Translations under genes and position numbers: made by a program | Shown here: positions 1 through 5,341 of the stretch, one piece after another | Position numbering within the stretch: position 1 is the stretch's first letter | How the letters are laid out: each line of letters starts with the position of its first letter | Origin: Candidatus Bipolaricaulota bacterium | Lineage (GTDB): Bacteria > Bipolaricaulota > Bipolaricaulia > Bipolaricaulales > Bipolaricaulaceae | Direction: 5' to 3' | Length of the DNA: 5,604 nucleotides | NCBI GenBank assembly: GCA_025060555.1 | Contig: JANXBC010000066.1 | Location: 1-5,604, forward strand | Notes under the pieces: generated by a model | Databases searched by the model: none | The model's input: only the letters and a program-made list of their open reading frames with translations | What the model was told of the DNA's origin: nothing

Positions 1-1344
1 CACTCGCTCGTTCTTGTAGAACGACTCGTTGAAGCCCGCCGGAGGCCATTGGCTGCTGCTAAACAGGATGTAGAGGAAGTTGTCGGGGTCTCCGTTGTCC
101 ATGATCCACGACATCTCATGCATTTCCGCGACCTCGGTGTAATCGGGCTGGAAGACCTTGTCGAGATAGGTTCCCCACTCCCAGGTCTGAATCCGGGCAG
201 TGATCCCAACTTGGGCGAGGTAAGCCTGAATGGCGGTGGCCATTTCTATGGGCTGTTGCATTCCAGATCCTGACTCAGGCACCCAGAAGTCCACGGTGAA
301 ACCATTTGGATAACCGGCTTGTGCAAGGAGCTGTTTGGCCAAAGTTGGGTTGTACTCATAGACCTTAACCTCCTCAGTATAGCTCCAGACGTTCGGGGGC
401 AGGGGATTGGTGGCCACGATGCCAGTGTTCCTGAGAATTCCCTCCACGATCGCGTTTTTATCGATAGCGTGATGCACTGCTTGGCGAACAAGCACGTTGT
501 TGAAGGGGGGACGCTGGCAATTCAGGGCTATCCACCACGTATGCTGCCCTAACTCTGTCACTACTTGCAAGTTAGGGTTCTCTCGCAGCCGTGCCACATC
601 CTCCGGGGGTGGGTTGACGATAAAGTCCACCTCGCCTGCCTCCAACGCAGCCAGCCTGCTTTGCGGGTTGACTATGGGCCTGAAAACCAGTTCGTCAAGC
701 AAAGCACGTTCCCCCCAATAATTATCATTGCGTTCCAGCACTATTCTTACTCCGGGTGTCCATTCCTTGAACTTGAACGGTCCTGTACCCACGGGGTTGA
801 TGGCGATGTCCGCCTGATATCGCTTAATGGCTTCAGGACTGATGATAGCAGCCGATGCCATGGCCATATTTCTCAGGAAGGGAGCAAATGGATGCTTGAG
901 CTTAAACTGGACAACAAAATCATCCAAAACGGTCACGGAGTCCACCATGCCAAAGGTGAACTCTGCATAAGCGAACACGCCGGTGCTATGGTATGGATGG
1001 TTAGGGTCGATTTGTCGGTCAACGTTGAACTTAACAGCTTCAGCCGTGAGAGGGGTTCCATCATGGAAATTCACGCCTTTTCGGAGGTAAAAGGTGTAGA
1101 CAAGGCCATCCTCTGAGACCTCCCATGACTGCGCAAGCCCGGGGACAATCTCCGTGGTACCGGGAGCGAACTGGGGGAGAGTTTCGAACATGGGCATGGC
1201 AGCTCTGATCGAGTTATAGTCAGTTATCTGATGGGGATCTAGGCTTGTTGGCTCAGCCTCCAGTGCGATTCGCAGCACTTGCTTTCCCAATGCTACCGAT
1301 GCCAAAAGGGGAAAAACCAAACAAACAAGCAATAACCTTCGCAT
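1..1344 (-). CDS. ABC transporter solute-binding protein, family 5 (peptide/nickel type), C-terminus off the left edge
   Basis: This is the extracytoplasmic binding protein of a Dpp/Opp/Nik-type ABC importer. It captures a peptide, nickel complex or similar solute and delivers it to a DppB/DppC-type permease. I translated the minus strand from the ATG at 1344 and it stays open for 448 codons to the window edge; family members usually have about 500-540 residues, so roughly 60-90 are missing. Residues 1-20 form a Sec signal peptide (MRR, then a hydrophobic stretch ending VALG) with no lipobox, so the product should be soluble or loosely attached. Residues 69-96 match the family-5 signature (GLAQSWEVSEDG...YTFYLRKGVNFHDG). 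Further hallmarks are NPVGTGPFKF at 183-192, VRQAVHHAIDK at 286-296 and NGDPDNF at 417-423. The start is fixed by an AGGAGGTG site just upstream. No frame breaks are visible, unlike the relics at the right end. The substrate cannot be read from sequence. Permease genes may follow downstream, off the left edge. Confidence 0.95.
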   Translation of the reverse strand, partial: MRRLLLVCLVFPLLASVALGKQVLRIALEAEPTSLDPHQITDYNSIRAAMPMFETLPQFAPGTTEIVPGLAQSWEVSEDGLVYTFYLRKGVNFHDGTPLTAEAVKFNVDRQIDPNHPYHSTGVFAYAEFTFGMVDSVTVLDDFVVQFKLKHPFAPFLRNMAMASAAIISPEAIKRYQADIAINPVGTGPFKFKEWTPGVRIVLERNDNYWGERALLDELVFRPIVNPQSRLAALEAGEVDFIVNPPPEDVARLRENPNLQVVTELGQHTWWIALNCQRPPFNNVLVRQAVHHAIDKNAIVEGILRNTGIVATNPLPPNVWSYTEEVKVYEYNPTLAKQLLAQAGYPNGFTVDFWVPESGSGMQQPIEMATAIQAYLAQVGITARIQTWEWGTYLDKVFQPDYTEVAEMHEMSWIMDNGDPDNFLYILFSSSQWPPAGFNESFYKNERV

Positions 1345-1347
1345 CTT

Positions 1348-1355
1348 CACCTCCT
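1348..1355 (-). promoter_or_regulatory. Strong Shine-Dalgarno site of the solute-binding-protein gene
   Basis: Read on the minus strand, this is AGGAGGTG. Its AGGAGG core ends 5 nt before the ATG at 1344. It is a near-perfect anti-16S match and settles the start codon. It contrasts with the weak or absent sites in front of glgA and nikR. Confidence 0.85.
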
Positions 1356-1467
1356 CAATAGGGATTAATCCAACAAACCTACTGACACACATTTCAGTCT
1401 GTTTCCCTCTAATCACCCCCTCTTTTCGCAATAACTTGCATCTCATTGAGCACGGGGGTCTACGGTC

Positions 1468-1500
1468 AAGACCCAGAGAGGGGGCGTGCTTTCTGGGCTT
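1468..1500. repeat. Imperfect inverted repeat in the divergent promoter region
   Basis: The left arm AAGACCCAGA (1468-1477) pairs with the right arm TCTGGGCTT (1492-1500), giving nine base pairs with one bulged A and a 14-nt GC-rich loop. No T-run follows on either strand, so it does not look like an intrinsic terminator. It overlaps the TTGACC hexamer of the minus strand and could be an operator or a leader hairpin of the binding-protein mRNA. Chance is not excluded. Confidence 0.35.
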
Positions 1501-1607
1501 CGGAACCTATCTCGTTTCGCATGCTAATCTTAAGAGTTGGCCCAGAGATTGCGGAGCGGGGTTGTCCACACGCTTAAGTAGCCAAGGTGCAAGGGGTAGA
1601 AATAGCC

Positions 1608-1613
1608 TATGAT
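1608..1613 (+). promoter_or_regulatory. Candidate -10 box placed for a nearly leaderless glgA transcript
   Basis: TATGAT matches five of six positions of the TATAAT consensus and ends 8 nt before the glgA ATG at 1622. Transcription from it would start about 0-2 nt before the ATG, giving a leaderless or almost leaderless mRNA. No recognisable -35 lies at 16-18 bp spacing. The only Shine-Dalgarno-like stretch, AAGGG at 1615-1619, is just 2 nt from the ATG, too close to work normally. This is inference from spacing. Confidence 0.35.
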
Positions 1614-1621
1614 TAAGGGCT

Positions 1622-3019
1622 ATGCGGGTGGTGTTTGTTGCTGCCGAAGCCGCGCCCTTCGCAAAAGCTGGGGGACTGGGAGATGTCATCGGCTCCTTGC
1701 CCAAAGCCCTCTCTCAGCTAGGGATTGACGTCACCGTCTTCATCCCCCGCTATAGAGGTGTGCCTTCCTCCCTGCCAAAGCTTGGCACCCTTCGCATAAA
1801 TGGAGGAAATGAGATCAAAGAGGTGTCTATCCTCCAAGGGTTTCTTCCGCGTAGCCGCGTTCCCGTCCACTTCGTGGACTTCCCCCCGTATTACGAACGT
1901 GCGGGAATCTATGGGGAAGGGGACCGCGATTACCCGGACAACCTCACGCGCTTCGCTTTTCTCTGCCAAGTGGCCGCCGTGGCAAGCGCAGAATTCGGAC
2001 GCCTACCGGAGATCTTTCATGTGCATGATTGGCATACCGCTCTTCTCCCTCTCTACCTCCGCTATTACGGATTGGAAGCAAAAACTGTTCTCACCATCCA
2101 CAATCTGGCGTTTCAGGGCTGGTTTCCTCGGGAGGCTTGGGCTTCCTTAGGGCTTTCCGAGGACCTCCTGGCCCTGGCTGGCCAAGGGGAATGGCGTTGT
2201 GCTTTGCGCGCAGGGATCGTCAGCGCGGAGGCCCTCACCACTGTTTCCCCCACCTATGCGCAGGAAATCCTCTCGGATGGCTTGGGCCTGGACGAGGTAT
2301 TGCGGGCTAGGGCTGCAGACCTCGTAGGGATTCTGAATGGGATCGACACAGAAGAGTGGGATCCGGAGAAGGATGAACACCTTTGGGCGCCCTATTCGCA
2401 CCATGATTTGCGGGGCAAGGCACTGAATCGCCGGAAGTTGTGCGCAGAGCTAGGGCTTCGCGGTGACGGGCCGATACTGGGCATGGTCGGGCGGCTCACC
2501 GAGCAGAAAGGCTTGGACCTCTTGGTAGCTGGCCTAGATCGCGTTATGGCGCTCGGGGTTAATCTCGTGATATTGGGGACTGGCGAGGCCCGCTATGGGG
2601 AATTCCTACGTCAAGCGGAAAAGCGTTGGCCACAAAGGTTGCGCGCCCTTTTGGAGTTCTCCGAGACCTGGGCTCACCGCGTGATCGCTGGGGCGGATTT
2701 CCTCCTCATGCCCTCGCGGTTTGAGCCCTGCGGACTCACCCAACTTTATGCTTTGCGGTACGGAGCAATCCCAATCGTGCGGGCTGTGGGCGGCCTGCGC
2801 GATACCGTGGCGGACATAGAAGACGGCGGTAACGGTCTTGTGTTTGAGGACTACACAGCGGAAGCAATGATTGAAACCATAGCGCGCGCTGTGCGCCTTT
2901 GGCATGAGGCGCGGGAGAAAGTTTTGGCCATAAGGCGGAGAGGAATGCAAGGCGACTATTCTTGGAAAACCACAGCTCAGAAATACTTGGCTGTATATGA
3001 GCGTGTCCTCAGCCGCTGA
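1622..3019 (+). CDS. glgA: Glycogen (starch) synthase, GT5 family
   Basis: Glycogen synthase transfers glucose from ADP-glucose (in some lineages UDP-glucose) to the non-reducing end of an alpha-1,4-glucan in the cytoplasm, the chain-elongating step of glycogen synthesis. The 465-aa product is close to the usual bacterial length of about 475-490. The N-terminal GT5 domain opens with the sugar-nucleotide-binding KAGGL motif (residues 15-19), which fixes the ATG at 1622. DWH at 136-138 carries the conserved catalytic-region histidine, followed by TIHNLAFQG (158-166) and LNGIDTEEWDP (238-248). The C-terminal GT-B domain has GRLTEQKGLDL (290-300), with the Arg291/Lys296 pair expected to contact phosphate, and PSRFEPCGLTQ (364-374), with the conserved Glu368. 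All key residues are present, so the enzyme should be active. It stands alone: no glgC, glgB or glgP is in the window. The gene has a weak ribosome site and may be leaderless. Its last 11 bp overlap the tail of the convergent lipoprotein gene. Confidence 0.97.
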   Translation: MRVVFVAAEAAPFAKAGGLGDVIGSLPKALSQLGIDVTVFIPRYRGVPSSLPKLGTLRINGGNEIKEVSILQGFLPRSRVPVHFVDFPPYYERAGIYGEGDRDYPDNLTRFAFLCQVAAVASAEFGRLPEIFHVHDWHTALLPLYLRYYGLEAKTVLTIHNLAFQGWFPREAWASLGLSEDLLALAGQGEWRCALRAGIVSAEALTTVSPTYAQEILSDGLGLDEVLRARAADLVGILNGIDTEEWDPEKDEHLWAPYSHHDLRGKALNRRKLCAELGLRGDGPILGMVGRLTEQKGLDLLVAGLDRVMALGVNLVILGTGEARYGEFLRQAEKRWPQRLRALLEFSETWAHRVIAGADFLLMPSRFEPCGLTQLYALRYGAIPIVRAVGGLRDTVADIEDGGNGLVFEDYTAEAMIETIARAVRLWHEAREKVLAIRRRGMQGDYSWKTTAQKYLAVYERVLSR

Positions 3020-3701
3020 CCTTCTCTAACCAGTTCTCGCTACCCTTTCCCTCAGCGCACCAACCCTCCACGCCCGTGATGAATTTCACTTTCCACCAGT
3101 TGTAACCGTCCGCGCTCTTTGGGCCGTCTAGGATCTGTCCCTCAATCCCTGGGGGTATGGAGCCGCGATAGTTCACATGCGTTACTTCAGGGTTGTTCAC
3201 CCCTGGTGCAGTGCGGACTTTAAGGTTCACTAGGGTACGCACTTTATCGCCAAGCTTGAATTTCCCGGTGGCTGTAGCGCTGGTCTCCGCAGGCTTCCCG
3301 ATCACCAGGGCCTGCGGATCCTTTGGTTTCACATCAAGCTGGGTGGTGGTGTCCTTCCATACCTGGAACTGAAGGGTAAAAGTGCCCTCACCGGTGACAG
3401 TATGGTTCCAGGTTTGTGTCACGCGCTCGTTGGGTTTTATGTTCACCCAGGCTTCGTATTTCCCTACGTTTCGGCCCTGCTGGTCCCAAAGGAGAGCCCG
3501 CAAAAGGAACTGAGTGGAGCGGTTGCCGGTGTTGACTACGGTGAGCTTGAGGGGGATGGTTTCACCCACGGCGGCTTGGAGCGGGTCTTTTGGGGAGTAG
3601 CTTTCGATCGTAGCAGTAATACGTGCGCATCCAGAAAGGATGATAGCCAAAGCCACAGCCACGATCAGCATCAACCCCACACGTCTTACGCTCATGGTCA
3701 T
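3009..3701 (-). CDS. Predicted lipoprotein with Ig-like and C-terminal SH3b domains
   Basis: The ~230-aa product starts with a lipoprotein signal peptide: SVRR, a hydrophobic stretch and the lipobox LSGC, with Cys25 as the lipidation site. It should be membrane-anchored and face outward. Residues ~27-128 look like one beta-sandwich domain of the CARDB/Ig-like kind (GETIPLKLTVVNTGN, then alternating strands ending in FQVWKD). After a linker, residues ~147-228 match a bacterial SH3b domain (LKVRTAPG, then YNWWKVKF, GWC and WLEKV). SH3b domains commonly bind peptidoglycan or other cell-wall material, so a cell-surface role is inferred; I recognise no specific family. GTG at 3707 and ATGs at 3701 and 3695 are possible starts. 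GTG 3707 lies inside the GAGGTG ribosome site, so I prefer ATG 3701. The gene follows nikR by about 61 bp on the same strand and probably shares its transcript. Its stop overlaps the end of glgA tail to tail, with no terminator hairpin visible. Confidence 0.82.
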   Translation of the reverse strand: MTMSVRRVGLMLIVAVALAIILSGCARITATIESYSPKDPLQAAVGETIPLKLTVVNTGNRSTQFLLRALLWDQQGRNVGKYEAWVNIKPNERVTQTWNHTVTGEGTFTLQFQVWKDTTTQLDVKPKDPQALVIGKPAETSATATGKFKLGDKVRTLVNLKVRTAPGVNNPEVTHVNYRGSIPPGIEGQILDGPKSADGYNWWKVKFITGVEGWCAEGKGSENWLEKVSG

Positions 3702-3704
3702 GGT

Positions 3705-3710
3705 CACCTC
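3705..3710 (-). promoter_or_regulatory. Shine-Dalgarno site of the lipoprotein gene
   Basis: On the minus strand this reads GAGGTG, with ACC and then the ATG at 3701, and a second in-frame ATG at 3695. Because the GTG at 3707 is part of the Shine-Dalgarno itself, it is an unlikely start. The ATG at 3701 or 3695 is favoured. Confidence 0.6.
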
Positions 3711-3762
3711 GTGTGATGTGGATTACCCGCAATGGCGCCGTGATCCAAGCCCAGGTGGCGGG

Positions 3763-4176
3763 TCAGAACCGGCCAAATGTCCCAGCTGGGCAGAGGCGGC
3801 CCAGGAGGACCCCGGGTTCTGCGCACAGCCGGTCCGCAAGTTCTTGTACCTCCTGCGCTCGCCCGCGCACAGCGATCACCTCCAAACATCGCTCTTCGTC
3901 CACGTGGATATGCAAGGTCGCCAAGACGGAGGCGTGCGCGTGGTGTTGAGCCTCTGTGAGCCGGGAAAGGAGCTCTCTTTTGCGGTGGTCGTAAAAAAGG
4001 GTGATTACCCCGAGCACCTCCTCCCCTTCTGCCCAAGCTTGGGCATTCAGCGCTTCCCGCACCAAATCTCGCAAGGCTTCAGAACGATTGGTGTACCCCT
4101 TCTTTTCGATAAGGGCGTCAAAGGCCCGGAGAAGCTCAGCCTCCATGGAAACACCAAAGCGCACAATGGTAGGCAC
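3763..4176 (-). CDS. nikR: Nickel-responsive transcriptional regulator NikR
   Basis: NikR is a tetrameric repressor that binds DNA when loaded with Ni(II), classically shutting off nickel import genes of the Nik/Dpp-like ABC family. The 137-aa product has the family's usual length. Residues 1-50 form the ribbon-helix-helix DNA-binding domain (RFGVSMEAELLRAFD, then GYTNRSEALRDLVR). Residues ~53-137 form the ACT-like nickel-binding domain. Aligned to the well-known E. coli protein from memory, the four Ni ligands His76, His87, His89 and Cys95 correspond to His78, His89, His91 and Cys97 here, with identical spacing (QHHAH, then TLHIHVDEERCLEV). It therefore looks functional. The start is a GTG at 4176 giving PTIVRFGVS, which fits the short lead typical of the family; GTG at 4164 is an alternative. 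I see no Shine-Dalgarno. A family-5 transporter remnant begins about 10 bp away on the other strand. I found no half-site like the E. coli GTATGA/TCATAC operator near the start. Confidence 0.95.
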   Translation of the reverse strand: MPTIVRFGVSMEAELLRAFDALIEKKGYTNRSEALRDLVREALNAQAWAEGEEVLGVITLFYDHRKRELLSRLTEAQHHAHASVLATLHIHVDEERCLEVIAVRGRAQEVQELADRLCAEPGVLLGRLCPAGTFGRF

Positions 4177-4181
4177 AGAGT

Positions 4182-4211
4182 ATCTTACCCAATGGAATTG
4201 GAAATGCTCAA
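4182..4211 (-). promoter_or_regulatory. Candidate nikR promoter, possibly leaderless
   Basis: On the minus strand, TTGAGC (4211-4206) and TAAGAT (4187-4182) form a plausible -35/-10 pair with 18-bp spacing, each matching consensus at four of six positions. The -10 ends 5 nt before the GTG at 4176, so transcription would start at about the start codon itself. The -35 lies inside codons of the binding-protein relic on the other strand, which implies that this promoter arose in, or was borrowed from, decayed transporter DNA. Inference only. Confidence 0.35.
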
Positions 4212-4345
4212 AGAGCTTCAGAAGATAGCGGTGGAAGAGGCGGTCTACGTTTACCTATCGCACGGCCATGCGGGGATGGGGCAAAGGCTACGTGTACAAC
4301 CCAATGCTGCTGTACATGTCGAACTTTGACACGATCTATGGGTGA
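4186..4345 (+). pseudogene. C-terminal remnant of a family-5 solute-binding protein, frameshifted
   Basis: In one frame from about 4186, the plus strand reads PMELEMLKELQKIAVEEA and then VYVYLSHGHAG. This is the usual near-C-terminal helix and strand of family-5 binding proteins (DPxxR...LQKIxxEEAPxxYL). At about 4275-4282 the reading moves to the next frame and continues KGYVYNPMLLYMSNFDTIYG, ending at a natural TGA (4343-4345). The KGYxYNPM...Y motif is a hallmark of the last 20 residues of this family. Only ~50 codons remain of an expected ~500; everything upstream is gone and nikR lies there instead in the opposite orientation. A permease relic follows about 65 bp downstream, matching the standard operon order. 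This fragment makes no useful protein. It is too short to say which substrate class it served. Confidence 0.82.
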
Positions 4346-4411
4346 GCTGATGAGCTTCTAAGGGACCGGAGTCCACGTGGAGCACAGTGTAGCTTGGTTC
4401 CTTCTACACGT

Positions 4412-5341
4412 TTAAATTTTCTTATTCGGCGTCTTTTGTTCCAGGTCTTCGTTTTATTCGGGGGCCTCGTTATCATCTTTCTCATCCCCTCGTAGTGCCG
4501 GGCGATCCGGCTTTGCTTCTGGCCGGACCAGGGGCTTCCTCCGAGGTTGTGGCCAAAATGTGCAGCGATCTAGGATTAGACTAGCCCCTCTATCGCCAAT
4601 TTTTCATTTATATATCCGGAGTGGTACGGGGGAACTTGGGCACCTCCGCCCTCACCCGGCGGCCTGTGACCCGCGACATTGCCGAGCGCTTTCCCGCAAC
4701 CTTCGAGCTCGTCACTTCCGCCGTGCTTGGCGTGGCAATAGTCGACCTTTTCCTGGGGGTTACCTCCGCTGTATATAAACGCTGGATTGATCAAATCACT
4801 CGGGTACTCGGAATTGCGGGGGCCTCCATGCCGATTTTCTGGCTAGGCTTGCTTGCGCCCTATTTGCTCTACACGTGGCTTGGGTGTTTCCTCAGCGGCC
4901 GCAGCGCGGCAAGTATTGATCCCCCAACTAGGGTCACCAGCTTGTACGTGCTTGGGTTCACTTCTGACCAAAAAGTGGCTAGCCCTAAGAAGTAGCTTGC
5001 GATACCTGATTTTGTCGGTTTTCGTGCTCTCCTTAGCTTCCATGGCCTTTGTTTTGCGGTTGGCTGGAGCTTGCATGCTCGAAGTACTTAATTAAAACTA
5101 TGTCCGCTCCGCGCAAGCAAAAGGCTTACCTCAGTGGCGCGTCGTGTTCCTTCACGCTCTACGCAACACTCTTTTGCCCACGATCACCGTGTTTGGCGTG
5201 ACCGACCTTTTTTCTTGTTCAGGAGTGCCAAGATATGCGGTAAGCTCATCCGGCCACATGGCCCTCGTGCTGGTTAACGCTATCGTTTACACAGTAGACC
5301 TCTTGCACGGTGTTATTGATCCCCGATTGCGCTATGACTGA
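4412..5341 (+). pseudogene. dppB: DppB-type ABC transporter permease pseudogene
   Basis: Joining frames rebuilds a DppB/OppB/NikB-type inner-membrane permease. From 4412: NFLIRRLLFQVFVLFGG, the first membrane helix, but with no start codon in frame. A frameshift at ~4487-4495 leads into VPGDPALLLAGPGAS. An amber codon at 4582-4584 falls where LGLDQPLY is expected. The frame continues through RGNLGTSALTRRPVTRDIAE, the helix near SAVYKRW, and GIAGASMPIFWLGLL. A further frameshift at ~4951 leads to WLALRSSLRYLIL and the helix with FVLSLASMAFVLRLAG. An ochre codon follows at 5093-5095, within the expected EVLNQDYVR. Next comes the cytoplasmic EAA-type loop (YVRSAQAKGLPQW, HALRNTLLPTITVFGVT), which would contact the ATPase. 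The region after that (5200-5300) is eroded: about 25 residues of the last helices are missing, before the canonical end GVIDPRLRYD. About 305 codons remain of ~335. With this many independent lesions it cannot make a functional permease. Confidence 0.93.

Larger units (their letters stand above)
1345..1621. promoter_or_regulatory. Divergent intergenic region between the binding-protein gene and glgA
   Basis: This 277-bp gap separates two divergent gene starts, so it must hold promoters for both. For the minus-strand gene I see a TTGACC hexamer (1469-1464) that could be a -35 element, but no convincing -10 at 16-18 bp spacing, so I do not call a promoter there. For glgA a -10-like TATGAT lies at 1608-1613. 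An imperfect inverted repeat spans 1468-1500. I find no ORF with recognisable protein character, no tRNA and no riboswitch fold in the gap. Confidence 0.6.

Noticed and set aside
49..1116. Several plus-strand ORFs (for example 565-1116, 183 codons) opposite the binding-protein gene
   Set aside because: They lie antisense to a continuous 448-codon minus-strand frame carrying clear family-5 motifs. Their translations have no recognisable domain and look like shadow frames.
3009..3035. TCAGCCGCTGA as a bidirectional terminator between glgA and the lipoprotein gene
   Set aside because: The hairpin would have five base pairs and a one-base loop, which cannot fold, and no T-run follows.
3704..4036. 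A 110-codon minus-strand ORF within nikR
   Set aside because: It is in another frame of the nikR coding sequence and is dominated by Arg, Gly and Pro, typical of an off-frame reading of GC-rich DNA.
3640..4329. A 229-codon plus-strand ORF spanning the nikR region
   Set aside because: Up to about 4180 it is antisense to nikR and has no protein-like character. Only its last ~45 codons are meaningful, and these are reported as the binding-protein relic.
4487..4584. Programmed frameshifting or stop-codon readthrough as an explanation for the broken dppB
   Set aside because: There are at least two nonsense codons, two frameshifts and missing segments in one gene, plus lesions in both neighbours. 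I see no slippery heptamer with a following hairpin at these points. Decay explains all of it.
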